A stretch of 64,000 bases of DNA from DMER64 sp964542305 (GCA_964542305.1 CAZITX010000001.1:113490-177489); one strand, 5' to 3'. Positions 8,995 to 19,093 are shown, counted from the first letter of the stretch. Numbers and translations: made by a program. Notes: generated by a model from the sequence alone, not told the origin.

Positions 8995-11900
8995 ATGAAA
9001 AAACTAAATTATGGCCCTGTGATCATGTTGTCTTTGCTGGTTTTCAGCTTTTTGCTGATTGTGCCGGCAAGTGTTACAGCGCAGGATGCACAGGTCAGGA
9101 TCAGTGGTACTGTGATAGACCAGACCGGTCTGCCTTTACCCGGAGCTTATGTTACCGCTGTGGGATTGCAACGGGGAGTAAGCACGGATCAGGACGGGAA
9201 ATTTGAACTTTTAGTTCCTCAAAATGCTACGATCGCTGTTTCTTATGTGGGATTTAAAACAGCAGAAATCCCTGTGGGCGATCGTCGTGTGTTTGAAATA
9301 ACACTCCAGGAAGATGCTCTTTTCCTGGAAGATGTGGTGGTCATCGGATACGGTGTACAACGTAAAAGTGACGTAACCGGTGCCATTGCAAAGATCAATA
9401 CAGATGATATTGAAAACCGTTCAGTCGCACGTGTTGAAGAAGCACTTCAGGGAAAGACCGCCGGGGTACAGATTATTACTACATCCGGAGCACCCGGAAA
9501 AGGCATGGACATAAGGGTTCGCGGTATCAGTTCCAATTCGGGTTCTGTAGATCCCATTATCCTGGTGGACGGACTGCAGGTCTCTGATATGGGTTACCTG
9601 GATCCCAACAATATTGAATCCATTGAAGTCCTCAAGGATGCAGCTTCTGCCGCCATATACGGGGCCCAGGCCGGTAACGGGGTAGTACTGGTAACCACAC
9701 GTTCCGGCAAACGGGCGGGTGAAGGAAGGCTCTTTTACGATTTTCAATATGTATTGAATGATCTGGCCAAGGTCCCCGATGTCATGAATGCCTCTCAGTA
9801 CATGGATTACATGGTGGAAGCAGGTACGTTTACTCAAGCCGAGTTCGATCAAAAATATGATGGAGTGACCGATACCAACTGGGCTAATGTGGCTTTTGAA
9901 ACCTCACTAATGCAACGTCACAGCCTTGGATTCCAGGGCGGAGGTGAAAAAGGCAGTTTCTTTGCCTCTATCAATTACCTGGATCAGAACGGCATCGTTG
10001 CCGGAGATGCGGATGTTTACCATCGTCTTACCGGTCAGGTAAATGCAGATTACAAGATCAAGAAATGGTTGCGCGTTGGGATGACTTCTTCCATAGAGAA
10101 ATGGGATACACGGTCTGTCAGCGAAAGTTCGGAATACGGGAGCCTGCTGGTCGCCGTTTTGGCAATGGATCCTCTTACTCCCAATTTATACAGTCCTTCC
10201 GAACTGCCTCAGTTCATGAAAAACAATCAAAATGATCCCGCATGGGTGGCTTTATACAACGATTACCTGAAGAATGAAAACGGGGATTATTACGGAGTTT
10301 CCCAATTTGTTACTGCTGAACAGGTACATCCCATGATCATGCGTGATGCTACCCAATCCGATTCCTGGGGAGCCAACCTGCTGGGAACTTTTTTCGCCGA
10401 TTTCACCCCCATAAAAGGCCTGACCATCACCTCAAAGCTTGGTTACAGGTTGGGGTACAACAATAGTAAATCATACGGAGGATTGTACTATGCCAACGAT
10501 ATGGTATACCGTAGTAAAATGACCTTAAGCCGCAGTGCCGGAAATAACGTGTATTATCAATGGGAAAATTTTGCCAATTACGACCTGGAATTGGATAATC
10601 ACCGCCTTAATTTTATGGCGGGGGTATCCTTTGCTGAAAGCCGGAATGATTATGCATCGGCCGGAACGGATAAACTTACAAAAGATCTTCCCTTGTTCCG
10701 CGACATCGGTTATTCTGATCCAACGGCAAACAGAACCATAGGAGGGGGATTCGGAAAATCGGCCAAAATGTCCTATTTCGGACGTATTTCCTATTCTTAC
10801 AGAGACAAATACCTGCTTCAGGCTGTATTGCGCAGGGACGCTTTTGATGCATCAGTACTTCCGGTGGAGAAAAGATGGGGAACTTTTCCTTCCGTTTCGG
10901 CAGGCTGGGTTGTATCTAAAGAAGGATTTATGCAGGGCAACAACCTCCTTTCTTACCTGAAATTACGTGCCAGTTGGGGCCAGAACGGGAACATAGGTCC
11001 CCTTGGAGGCTTCCGTTACCGCACATCCATTGCTTCTGGTTATACTTATCCGTTTTATAATGAAATTGCCTACAATATTGGTTCGGCACCCACAGGTCTT
11101 ACTAACCCGGATATCCGTTGGGAAACTTCGGAACAGATAGATATTGGTATAGATCTGAGGATGTTTAACGACCGTTTGACCTTTACGGCAGATTTTTATA
11201 CCAAAGAGACTAAAGACCTTTTGGTGGCTACGACACCTCCTTACGAAACCGGAGTAAGCAGCACTACTGTCAATGCCGGGAACGTACACAATCACGGTTT
11301 TGAATTTGAACTGGGCTATACGGGAAATATCGGGGATTTCAATTACAACATCAGGGGTAATCTCTCAACCGTAACGAATGTAGTCACCTACCTGGATCCG
11401 TCTATCAGTCGTATTGCAGGCGGTAGTTACCATACTTACTCCGGGCTGACTGCTTTTGAAGTCGGGTACCCGGTTTGGTATATGCGTGGATACCAGCTGG
11501 ATCATATAGACACACAGACAGGTGATCCTGTATTTGTAGACCATACCGGTGACGGGCTGGTAAGTGATGATGATAAAGTCATGATAGGAAGTGCCTTGCC
11601 TGATTTCACCTACGGGATAACCTTAACCATGTCCTGGAAAGGACTGGACCTGACACTCTTTGGAGCGGGATCACAGGGAAATGATATCTTTTCATTGCTC
11701 AACCGCGTGGACCGTCCCCAGGGAAACAAGCTGTCTATGTTTTATGAAGGACGTTGGACCCCAAGCAATACGAACGCCTTCTATCCCCGTCCCGGAAGTA
11801 ATGATGAAGATAAATTCTGGATGTCGGATGCCAATGTTTTTGACGGATCCTATTTCAAGATAAAGCAAATACAGCTTGGTTATTCGTTGCCACAGAAATG

Positions 11901-12087
11901 GATGCATAAGATTGCCGTTAACTCGTTACGTTTTTATGTATCACTTGACGACTGGTTCTGTTTTACTTCCTATCCAGGAATGGATCCCGAGGCCGCATCA
12001 TACGGCTCCACATACGGAATGGGCCTGGATAAAGGGGCATACCCCATGTCCAAGAAGACTATGTTCGGTTTAAACATCACTTTCTAA
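8995..12087 (+). CDS. SusC/RagA-type TonB-dependent outer-membrane transporter
   Basis: A 1030-residue outer-membrane receptor that imports oligosaccharides with its SusD partner, energised by TonB. In order: a signal peptide ending near VTAQ (residue 30), a carboxypeptidase-regulatory-like beta-sandwich (about 33-110, RISGTVIDQTGLPLPGAYV), the SusC signature VVVIGYGVQRKSDVTGA, a plug domain with EALQGKTAGVQI and DIRVRGISS, then a long 22-strand-type barrel ending in the aromatic FGLNITF. There is no N-terminal STN signalling domain, so regulation probably runs through the HTCS rather than an anti-sigma factor. The stop codon directly abuts the susD ATG. Confidence 0.95.
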   Translation: MKKLNYGPVIMLSLLVFSFLLIVPASVTAQDAQVRISGTVIDQTGLPLPGAYVTAVGLQRGVSTDQDGKFELLVPQNATIAVSYVGFKTAEIPVGDRRVFEITLQEDALFLEDVVVIGYGVQRKSDVTGAIAKINTDDIENRSVARVEEALQGKTAGVQIITTSGAPGKGMDIRVRGISSNSGSVDPIILVDGLQVSDMGYLDPNNIESIEVLKDAASAAIYGAQAGNGVVLVTTRSGKRAGEGRLFYDFQYVLNDLAKVPDVMNASQYMDYMVEAGTFTQAEFDQKYDGVTDTNWANVAFETSLMQRHSLGFQGGGEKGSFFASINYLDQNGIVAGDADVYHRLTGQVNADYKIKKWLRVGMTSSIEKWDTRSVSESSEYGSLLVAVLAMDPLTPNLYSPSELPQFMKNNQNDPAWVALYNDYLKNENGDYYGVSQFVTAEQVHPMIMRDATQSDSWGANLLGTFFADFTPIKGLTITSKLGYRLGYNNSKSYGGLYYANDMVYRSKMTLSRSAGNNVYYQWENFANYDLELDNHRLNFMAGVSFAESRNDYASAGTDKLTKDLPLFRDIGYSDPTANRTIGGGFGKSAKMSYFGRISYSYRDKYLLQAVLRRDAFDASVLPVEKRWGTFPSVSAGWVVSKEGFMQGNNLLSYLKLRASWGQNGNIGPLGGFRYRTSIASGYTYPFYNEIAYNIGSAPTGLTNPDIRWETSEQIDIGIDLRMFNDRLTFTADFYTKETKDLLVATTPPYETGVSSTTVNAGNVHNHGFEFELGYTGNIGDFNYNIRGNLSTVTNVVTYLDPSISRIAGGSYHTYSGLTAFEVGYPVWYMRGYQLDHIDTQTGDPVFVDHTGDGLVSDDDKVMIGSALPDFTYGITLTMSWKGLDLTLFGAGSQGNDIFSLLNRVDRPQGNKLSMFYEGRWTPSNTNAFYPRPGSNDEDKFWMSDANVFDGSYFKIKQIQLGYSLPQKWMHKIAVNSLRFYVSLDDWFCFTSYPGMDPEAASYGSTYGMGLDKGAYPMSKKTMFGLNITF

Positions 12088-13674
12088 ATGAATACAGCCA
12101 TGAAAAAATATATAATTACTTTGATTTTTGGCCTGTTGGTACTCAATTCTTGTACCGAACGTTTGAATATTGATCAGTGGGGAGTCCTCTCAGAGGAGAC
12201 TTTCTATCAGACAGACGAACAGGCAATGGAAGCCATTACAGCCGTTTACAGTACTTGGAGAGGACAGTATTACAACTGGTTCTACTTAAAAAATATGCTT
12301 GCCGATGATACCTATTGCGGAGGTGGAGGTCGTGGTGACAACAGCAATTATGAAATGATCAATGAGTACCGGTTCAGTACGGCCAGTACCGTGGTCAGCA
12401 GTGCTTTCAGCGGACTGTACAGCATTATTTATATGTCCAACCTGATTGTGGATCGTGTGGAACCGGATACAGACGTGAAAGCGAGGGTTGTGGGAGAGGC
12501 CAAGACAGCCCGTGCGTGGGCCATGACCGAGCTCATTTCCCTCTGGGGCCCCGTCCCTTTTGCCGATCACGTTCTTGGTGCGGATGAATACCAGTTACCC
12601 AATGGGGATATCCCTACCATGTGGGCATGGGTAGAGCAAAACCTAACCGAAGCCGCCACCGTTCTTCCTTCCAAAAGCAGTGTAGACGGACAGGAAGCCG
12701 TTGGTGCCAGGTTGACGAAGGAAGCTGCCTTGGCTTTCCTGGGAAAAGCGCAGATTTTCCAGGAAAAATATGCAGAAGCGGCTACAAGCCTGAAAGCCGT
12801 CATCAATTCAAACAAATATGCCTTGGTTGATGATTTTAGTCAATTGTTACGTGAGGCCACTGATTTCGGTCCGGAAAATATTTTTGAATCCAATGCTCTA
12901 AACGATCCGGATAATGCTTGGAGCCAGGGAACGACACTCTTCTCTCTGATGATTAACTGGCGTTCCGATCACCTTACAGGAATGCCCGAAGGAATATGGA
13001 ATACGGGATGGGGTTTCTACAATCCTACCAAATCATTATATGAAGCTTTTATAGAAATGGAAGGCCCTGAAGGCCACAGGCTGGTCAATACCATGAAAAC
13101 ACGTGATCAGATGGGTGGCGGCTGGGCTTTCAACTGGGAAACCTATGAAATGGTCTATGTTCCTATTGAGATTACTACCCCGTTGTATGGAAATGAAGGA
13201 TTCATGCAATGGAAATTCCGTTTTCCGGAAGATGAAGTAGTCACCAATTCATTTGGTTTTTCAAGCACTACCAATTTTAGATGGATGCGTTATGCCGAGG
13301 TGTTATTGCTGGCCTCCGAAGCCTGCCTGTTGTCAGGAGACCAGGCCTCTGCCCTGAATTATATCAACCAGGTACGTGTCAGAGCCCGCCTGGAACCCTT
13401 GGGCAGCCTTACGTTGGAAGACATAAAGAAGGAAAAACGCCTGGAACTTTGCTTTGAATGCTGCCGTTACCAGGACCTTGTTCGGTGGGGTGATGCGGCA
13501 TCGGTACTTGCCCAACAAGGGAAAACCATTCCTGCTTTACACAACGACGGTACGGTATCGGTAGCCGTTACCAATACCGAGTACGGGTTCAAAACCGGGA
13601 AACACGAATTGTTGCCTTTCCCGGAACACGAGATGAATGTAAACCAGAATCTGACGCAAAATCCCGGATGGTAA
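12088..13674 (+). CDS. SusD/RagB-type surface glycan-binding lipoprotein
   Basis: A 528-residue SusD-family protein that forms the lid over the SusC barrel and captures oligosaccharide. It has a lipoprotein signal ending LVLNSC, an N-terminal RagB-like region (SEETFYQTDEQAMEAITAVY), TPR-like helices (KEAALAFLGKAQIFQEKYAEAA), and the typical C-terminal block (FRWMRYAEVLLLASEA, then INQVRVRA and ELCFECCRYQDLVRWG) ending NQNLTQNPGW. The ATG at 12088 follows the SusC stop without a gap; an ATG four codons later (12100) would serve equally well and gives a signal peptide starting MKKYIIT. Confidence 0.95.
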   Translation: MNTAMKKYIITLIFGLLVLNSCTERLNIDQWGVLSEETFYQTDEQAMEAITAVYSTWRGQYYNWFYLKNMLADDTYCGGGGRGDNSNYEMINEYRFSTASTVVSSAFSGLYSIIYMSNLIVDRVEPDTDVKARVVGEAKTARAWAMTELISLWGPVPFADHVLGADEYQLPNGDIPTMWAWVEQNLTEAATVLPSKSSVDGQEAVGARLTKEAALAFLGKAQIFQEKYAEAATSLKAVINSNKYALVDDFSQLLREATDFGPENIFESNALNDPDNAWSQGTTLFSLMINWRSDHLTGMPEGIWNTGWGFYNPTKSLYEAFIEMEGPEGHRLVNTMKTRDQMGGGWAFNWETYEMVYVPIEITTPLYGNEGFMQWKFRFPEDEVVTNSFGFSSTTNFRWMRYAEVLLLASEACLLSGDQASALNYINQVRVRARLEPLGSLTLEDIKKEKRLELCFECCRYQDLVRWGDAASVLAQQGKTIPALHNDGTVSVAVTNTEYGFKTGKHELLPFPEHEMNVNQNLTQNPGW

Positions 13675-13720
13675 CATATAAAACGTTACATTCGCTATTA
13701 TTTTTTAAAAAACTGAATCA

Positions 13721-14905
13721 ATGATAAAAAAAATCGTTTTTCTGACACTTACATGCCTGTTGTGCTCCCATGTGCTTTCGGCACAACAGGCTCTTTTTAT
13801 GGGAGGTCCCGACATTGTATCTCCCCAGGTGAATCCCGATAATACCGTGACGTTCCGGCTTCTGGCTCCCGATGCAAAGGAAGTAAGGGTTTCCGGAGAC
13901 TTTATTCCTGCACAGGGATGGATGCCCGGAAGTGAACTTTTGACTAAGGATGACAAAGGAGTTTGGACTTATACCACAAAACCGTTAACCTCGGACTTGT
14001 ACGGGTATTTTTTTACTGTGGACGGCCTGCGAATGATGGATCCCAATAACGTGCACCAGATCAGGGATGTGGCTACTGTGACCAATATTGTGATTGTAGG
14101 CGGTGGCCAGGGAGATCTGTACTCGGTACAAAAGGTTCCTCACGGAACGGTAACGCGTACTTGGTACGAAAGTCCCTCCAACAAATATGAGCAAAAACGC
14201 AGGATAACCGTTTATACCCCTCCGGGATATGAGAACAGTAAAAAGAAATATCCCGTGTTTTACCTGCTTCACGGTATGGGTGGGGATGAAGAAGCCTGGA
14301 TCAACCTGGGCAGAACGGCCCAGATTATGGACAACCTGATTGCAGCCGGAAAAGCGGAACCCATGATCGTAGTGATGACCAACGGAAATGTAGTTCAGGA
14401 GGCCGCTCCGGGAGAATCTTCCCTGGGATTGTACAAGCCCACCATGCAACTGGAGGGCACCATGGACGGGCAGTTTGAATCTTCTTTCAAAGATGTGATC
14501 CGTTTTGTGGAAACCGGTTACCGGGTGATTCCCAAAAGAAATGCCCGGGCCATTGCCGGTCTTTCCATGGGTGGATACCACACGTTACATATTTCACGGT
14601 ATTATCCAAAAACGTTTGATTACATAGGGCTGTTTTCGGCGGCTATTATGCCCGATGAAAGAGTGGCCGGAAGTCCTGTATACCAGGACGTTGAAGGCAC
14701 ACTCAAACAACAGCGTGATAACGGGTTCAGCCTGTACTGGATAGGTATTGGAAAAGAAGATTTCCTATATAAAGCAAATGTCGACTACCGTCAGTTGCTG
14801 GACAAAATAAATTTGCCATATGTTTACAGGGAAAGTGGTGGAGGACATACCTGGACCAACTGGAGGGTATACCTTTCTGAATTCGCTCCTTTATTATTTA
14901 AATAA
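13721..14905 (+). CDS. CE1-type esterase with N-terminal CBM48-like domain (feruloyl esterase-like)
   Basis: A 394-residue secreted enzyme with a signal peptide ending near VLSAQ (residue 22). Residues 30-130 form an E-set/CBM48-like beta-sandwich (TVTFRLLAPDAKEVRVSGDF), and 140-394 are an alpha/beta hydrolase of the esterase D / CE1 group. The nucleophile is Ser282 in GLSMGG, and a likely catalytic His sits in SGGGHTW near the end. The CBM48-CE1 arrangement is that of Bacteroidota feruloyl and acetyl-xylan esterases from arabinoxylan loci. It follows susD by 46 bases and is probably in the same transcript. Exact ester specificity cannot be read from the sequence. Confidence 0.87.
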   Translation: MIKKIVFLTLTCLLCSHVLSAQQALFMGGPDIVSPQVNPDNTVTFRLLAPDAKEVRVSGDFIPAQGWMPGSELLTKDDKGVWTYTTKPLTSDLYGYFFTVDGLRMMDPNNVHQIRDVATVTNIVIVGGGQGDLYSVQKVPHGTVTRTWYESPSNKYEQKRRITVYTPPGYENSKKKYPVFYLLHGMGGDEEAWINLGRTAQIMDNLIAAGKAEPMIVVMTNGNVVQEAAPGESSLGLYKPTMQLEGTMDGQFESSFKDVIRFVETGYRVIPKRNARAIAGLSMGGYHTLHISRYYPKTFDYIGLFSAAIMPDERVAGSPVYQDVEGTLKQQRDNGFSLYWIGIGKEDFLYKANVDYRQLLDKINLPYVYRESGGGHTWTNWRVYLSEFAPLLFK

Positions 14906-14972
14906 AAGGCCGTTTTTCTTTTCTTTACTTTCATTTAATGTTGTTTTTATTTAGCTTTGCTTTTAAATAGCT

Positions 14973-14981
14973 TAATTTTTG
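14973..14981 (+). promoter_or_regulatory. Weak -7-like box upstream of the GH3 gene
   Basis: TAATTTTTG differs from TAnnTTTG by one extra spacer base and lies 15 bases upstream of the GH3 ATG. The preceding 92-base gap holds no other clear signal; the GH3 gene may simply be read through from the susCD operon. Confidence 0.25.
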
Positions 14982-14996
14982 CCAAAATTTAAAAGA

Positions 14997-17375
14997 ATGA
15001 AAAAATTTTTAAACGTATGTTTTATTACGGCCTTATTGCTGTCAACGGCCGCTTGCCAAGACAGTAAACAGCCTACCGTTTATATTGACGGCGTACCACA
15101 ATTGAATCCGGATAATATTGAGGAGATTATCGGGGCAATGACAACAGAAGAAAAAGTGTCGTTGCTCATTGGAACGGGTATGGCCGGCTTTACGGGAGAT
15201 AATCCCGTAGTGGGAGAGACCCGCAACTTGGTTCCCGGAGCAGCCGGAACTACATGGCCCATTCCCCGCCTTGGGATTCCGGCCATAGTGCTGGCTGACG
15301 GTCCTGCCGGATTGCGCATAGCCCCTCTGCGAAAGGGAGATGACAATACTTATTATTGTACTGCTTTTCCAATTGCCACCCAACTGGCTTCCAGCTGGGA
15401 TGTGGAACTGGTAGAGAAAGTAGGACAAAACATGGGAGCTGAAGTCCTTGAATACGGATGCGATGTATTGCTGGGACCCGGTATGAATCTTCACCGGAAT
15501 CCTTTATGCGGAAGGAATTTTGAATACTATTCGGAAGATCCGCTTGTTACCGGAAAAATGGCGGCAGCCATGGTCAAGGGAGTCCAATCCAACGGAGTGG
15601 GCACTTCCATCAAACATTTTGCCGTCAACAATCAGGAAACCAACCGCAGGGCCAATGATGCACGACTGAGCACAAGAGCCCTCCGGGAAATCTACCTGAA
15701 AGGTTTCGAGATCGCCGTTAAGGAATCGAACCCGCGGACCATCATGTCTTCCTACAATAAGATCAACGGGACGTATACATCCGAAAGCCGGGATCTGCTG
15801 ACTACCATCACACGTGACGAATGGGGTTTCCAGGGAACGGTCATGACCGACTGGTTCGGAGGATCCGATGCTCCTGCACAAGTATATGCGGGCAACGATT
15901 TGCTGATGCCCGGCCGTCCCAACCAGAAAGAAGATATTATGAAAGCGCTGGAGGATGGTTCCCTGTCCCAGGAATATGTTGACACCAATGTCAGGCGTAT
16001 CCTGGAACTTATAGTGGTATCTCCGCGGTTCAGAGGTTATGAGTACAGCAACAAACCGGATCTGGAAGCTCATGCCAAAGTAACCCGTCAGGCAGGGGCC
16101 GAAGGAATGATTCTGCTGAAGAATTCGGAGGCGCTGCTCCCATTACCTGAAACTGTCCGGAAAGTAGCCGCTTTCGGGAATACTTCCTATGCTTTTATTG
16201 CCGGAGGAACAGGTAGTGGGGATGTGAACGAAGCATATACCGTTTCTTTGGTGGAAGGGTTGGAAAATGCCGGTTTTGAATTGGATGGAGAACTGAAAGA
16301 GGCATACCTGGATTACCGTAAGAAAGAAGTAGAAAAAAGGGAAAAAACACGATCCCGGGATATGATGAGTGCATTCATGCCCCAAAAACCCTTTGATGAA
16401 TACCTGCCTTCAGAAAGAATGATTCGTCAGATGGCTCAGAAAAACGACATCGCATTCATTACCATAGGTCGTAATTCAGGAGAATTCATGGACCGCCGCC
16501 TGGAAGACGATTTCCTTCTGACAACCACTGAAAAAGAAATGCTTGCCAAAGTGACAGACATCTTTCATCAGGAAGGCAAGAAAGTGGTTGTCATCCTGAA
16601 TATTGGAGGTGTTATTGAAACAGCCTGCTGGAAAGATTTGCCCGATGCCATACTCCTGGCATGGCAGGGCGGTCAGGAAGGAGGCAATGCCGTGGCCGAT
16701 ATCCTGACAGGAAAAGTCAATCCTTCCGGAAAACTGACCATGACATTTCCCGTTGCCTGGGAAGACCATCCCTCTTCGGCTGACTTCCCTACAGGGAACG
16801 AGGCCCAGCCGGAAAATCCGCTTATGGCACTTATGCAAACCGGGGAATCTCAACCTGAAAAGGACCCTGTTGCAAATGTGGATTATACCGAATACAATGA
16901 AGGCATTTTTGTAGGGTACCGTGCATTCGAGCACTTTGGTACGGAGGTGTCGTATCCTTTCGGTTACGGGCTTTCTTACACGACCTTCCAATACGGAGAA
17001 CCTGAAGTGTCGGTTCGTCGCGGCGTATACACGGTAAGTCTTGATGTCACTAACACAGGGAACCTGGCAGGTAAAGAGGCCGTGCAGCTCTATGTGGCTG
17101 CTCCCGGGAAGGATATGATCAAACCGGAAAAAGAATTAAAGGCTTTTGCAAAAACGGGCTTGTTGGGTCCCGGACAAACTTTGCACTTGGAAATAACATT
17201 TAACATAAGTGATCTTGCCTCATTTGATCAGGAACGTTCAGGTTGGGTAACCGAACCCGGTACATATAAGATTTGTTTGGGAGCTTCTTCTGCTGATGTC
17301 CGTTCTGACGCTTCAATTACTGTTAAAAAGGAAATCTTTGAAGCCGTTAACAATGTGTTGACCCCACAGATCTGA
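14997..17375 (+). CDS. Glycoside hydrolase family 3 lipoprotein (beta-glucosidase / beta-xylosidase type)
   Basis: A 792-residue exo-acting glycosidase with a lipoprotein signal ending STAAC. The GH3 N-terminal barrel is clear: ADGPAGLR, GPGMNLHRNPLCGRNFEYYSEDP, IKHFAVNNQETNR, and the catalytic nucleophile Asp285 in VMTDWFGG. It is followed by the GH3 C-terminal domain (LLKNSEALLPLP, ILNIGGVIE, LLAWQGGQEGG) and a fibronectin-III-like domain (about 665-770). A charged helical insert of about 40 residues (KKEVEKREKTRSRD) sits in the C-terminal domain. Substrate could be beta-glucoside, beta-xyloside or alpha-arabinoside; given the neighbours, a xylose- or arabinose-linked sugar is plausible. 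A terminator follows directly, closing this transcription unit. Confidence 0.9.
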   Translation: MKKFLNVCFITALLLSTAACQDSKQPTVYIDGVPQLNPDNIEEIIGAMTTEEKVSLLIGTGMAGFTGDNPVVGETRNLVPGAAGTTWPIPRLGIPAIVLADGPAGLRIAPLRKGDDNTYYCTAFPIATQLASSWDVELVEKVGQNMGAEVLEYGCDVLLGPGMNLHRNPLCGRNFEYYSEDPLVTGKMAAAMVKGVQSNGVGTSIKHFAVNNQETNRRANDARLSTRALREIYLKGFEIAVKESNPRTIMSSYNKINGTYTSESRDLLTTITRDEWGFQGTVMTDWFGGSDAPAQVYAGNDLLMPGRPNQKEDIMKALEDGSLSQEYVDTNVRRILELIVVSPRFRGYEYSNKPDLEAHAKVTRQAGAEGMILLKNSEALLPLPETVRKVAAFGNTSYAFIAGGTGSGDVNEAYTVSLVEGLENAGFELDGELKEAYLDYRKKEVEKREKTRSRDMMSAFMPQKPFDEYLPSERMIRQMAQKNDIAFITIGRNSGEFMDRRLEDDFLLTTTEKEMLAKVTDIFHQEGKKVVVILNIGGVIETACWKDLPDAILLAWQGGQEGGNAVADILTGKVNPSGKLTMTFPVAWEDHPSSADFPTGNEAQPENPLMALMQTGESQPEKDPVANVDYTEYNEGIFVGYRAFEHFGTEVSYPFGYGLSYTTFQYGEPEVSVRRGVYTVSLDVTNTGNLAGKEAVQLYVAAPGKDMIKPEKELKAFAKTGLLGPGQTLHLEITFNISDLASFDQERSGWVTEPGTYKICLGASSADVRSDASITVKKEIFEAVNNVLTPQI

Positions 17376-17401
17376 TTATTTTCCAATAAGCAGTTTTTAT
17401 T

Positions 17402-17436
17402 AGGAAAAACCACCTCGTCAGGGGTGGTTTTTTCCT
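17402..17436 (+). terminator. Rho-independent terminator after the GH3 gene
   Basis: A ten-base stem AAAAACCACC / GGTGGTTTTT around an eight-base loop, followed by a short T run and flanked by a further AGG/CCT pairing. It ends only nine bases before the -7 box of the next gene. Confidence 0.8.
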
Positions 17437-17445
17437 GTTAAATAG

Positions 17446-17453
17446 TAAATTTG
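17446..17453 (+). promoter_or_regulatory. -7 box of the GH51 gene
   Basis: TAAATTTG, a full TAnnTTTG match, then GAGT and the ATG at 17458. The upstream -33 region would fall in the terminator hairpin. Confidence 0.55.
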
Positions 17454-17457
17454 GAGT

Positions 17458-19005
17458 ATGAAAAAAATACTCACTATAGCAGCATTGTTGGCATGTTTGC
17501 CAATAGTTGCACAAGAAAAAGCTGTCATAGATCTGAAACCGCAGAAAGAAACATGGCGCATAGAAAAAGAAATTTACGGACATTTTTCAGAACACTTAGG
17601 GACTTGTATATACGGGGGTATATGGGTCGGTCCCGGTTCTCCTATTCCCAACACACAGGGATACCGTAACGATGTACTGAACGCCCTGAAAAATCTGCAG
17701 ATCCCCGTACTTCGCTGGCCCGGAGGCTGTTTTGCTGATGAATACCATTGGCGTGACGGGATAGGGCCACGGCAGCTGAGACCAAAAATGATTAATACAC
17801 ACTGGGGCGGAACCGTGGAGGATAACAGCTTTGGTACGCATGAATTCCTTAATCTCTGTGAGTTATTGGGTTGTGAACCGTTTGTCAGCGCGAACCTGGG
17901 CAGCGGAACGGTCGAGGAAATGGCCGATTGGGTTGAATACATGACCTCTCCTGCCGACAGCCCCCTTGCCAATCTGCGCAGGGAAAACGGAAGGAACGAA
18001 CCCTGGAAAGTCAAGTATTTTGGCTTAGGGAATGAAAGCTGGGGTTGCGGCGGCAATATGCGTCCCGAGTTTTATGCCGATCAATACCGCAGGTACGCCA
18101 CCTATTGCAGGAATTTCGGAGACAACCGGTTATTCAAGATCGCGGTGGGGCCCAGTGACTTTGACGTTAATTGGACCGAGGTGATGATGAAAAACATAGG
18201 CAGACGTATGAACGGGCTTTCAGTTCATTTTTACACGGTTCATGATTGGAATGCAAAAGGCTCCGCCACACAGTTCACCTCGGACGATTATTACCGGACA
18301 CTGGGGAAATGCATGGATATTGACAATGTGATAGAAGCCCACAAAACTATAATGGACAGGACCGACCCCGAAAAAAGGATCGCACTTATGGTAGATGAAT
18401 GGGGCACCTGGTGGGATCAGGAGCCGGGTACCATACCGGGCCATCTGTACCAACAGAACACTATGCGGGATGCCTTTGTGGCCGCTCTTTCGCTGATGGT
18501 TTTCCATAGCCACGGAGAACGGGTTAAGATGGCCAATATTGCCCAACTGGCTAATGTACTTCAGGCTATGGTCCTGACTAAAGACGATAAAATGGTCCTG
18601 ACTCCCACTTACCATGTGTTTGAAATGTTCAAAGTGCACCAGGGGGCTACTTTCATGCCATTGGATATTAAGACTTCCCATATTGTAACACCTGACAAGA
18701 AAGTAATCCAGACGGTATACGCTACGGCTTCTGTCAACCAACAGGGAGTGATGCACATCTCCCTGGCCAATGTCAGCCTGGACAACTCGTGTGAAGTAAC
18801 GATCAATCTGAACGGGGTCCGGGTCAAAGTCTCATCAGGCAGAATACTTACTTCCGGGGAAATTACGGACTATAACGATTTTGATCATCCGCATACAGTC
18901 AGGCCGGAATCTTATTCAACTGTGAAAGCCGGAAAGGATCTCCTGACGCTGACCTTACCTGCAAAATCAATAGTTACACTGGAGTTACCCGCGGCCGATA
19001 AATAA
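17458..19005 (+). CDS. GH51 alpha-L-arabinofuranosidase
   Basis: Releases terminal alpha-L-arabinofuranose from arabinan, arabinoxylan or their oligomers. The 515-residue protein has a signal peptide ending near IVAQ (residue 19), so it is periplasmic or exported. It has the GH51 hallmark motifs: IYGHFSEHLG near the N-terminus, VLRWPGGCFADEYHWRDGIG, the acid/base Glu193 in GNESWGCGG, and the nucleophile Glu314 in MVDEWGTWW. A (beta/alpha)8 barrel is followed by a beta-sandwich from about 400. The start is supported by the terminator-promoter pair just upstream. It begins a second transcription unit that probably continues through the permease and the two kinases. Confidence 0.95.
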   Translation: MKKILTIAALLACLPIVAQEKAVIDLKPQKETWRIEKEIYGHFSEHLGTCIYGGIWVGPGSPIPNTQGYRNDVLNALKNLQIPVLRWPGGCFADEYHWRDGIGPRQLRPKMINTHWGGTVEDNSFGTHEFLNLCELLGCEPFVSANLGSGTVEEMADWVEYMTSPADSPLANLRRENGRNEPWKVKYFGLGNESWGCGGNMRPEFYADQYRRYATYCRNFGDNRLFKIAVGPSDFDVNWTEVMMKNIGRRMNGLSVHFYTVHDWNAKGSATQFTSDDYYRTLGKCMDIDNVIEAHKTIMDRTDPEKRIALMVDEWGTWWDQEPGTIPGHLYQQNTMRDAFVAALSLMVFHSHGERVKMANIAQLANVLQAMVLTKDDKMVLTPTYHVFEMFKVHQGATFMPLDIKTSHIVTPDKKVIQTVYATASVNQQGVMHISLANVSLDNSCEVTINLNGVRVKVSSGRILTSGEITDYNDFDHPHTVRPESYSTVKAGKDLLTLTLPAKSIVTLELPAADK

Positions 19006-19040
19006 TGGCTGTGAAAGGCCCCTTTTTGAAAAGAAATAGT

Positions 19041-19048
19041 TACTTTTG
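19041..19048 (+). promoter_or_regulatory. -7 box upstream of the sugar permease
   Basis: TACTTTTG matches TAnnTTTG, 45 bases upstream of the permease ATG at 19094. It would allow the permease-kinase genes to be transcribed without GH51. Confidence 0.45.
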
Positions 19049-19093
19049 ATGGCTTTTCAGACAAAAAAACAAATAACCTATAATCATTCAAAT

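Noticed and set aside
19006..19040. A short AAAGG-CC-CCTTT hairpin followed by T's after GH51, possible terminator.
   Set aside because: The loop would be only two bases and the stem five, too weak to support; GH51 probably reads into the permease gene.
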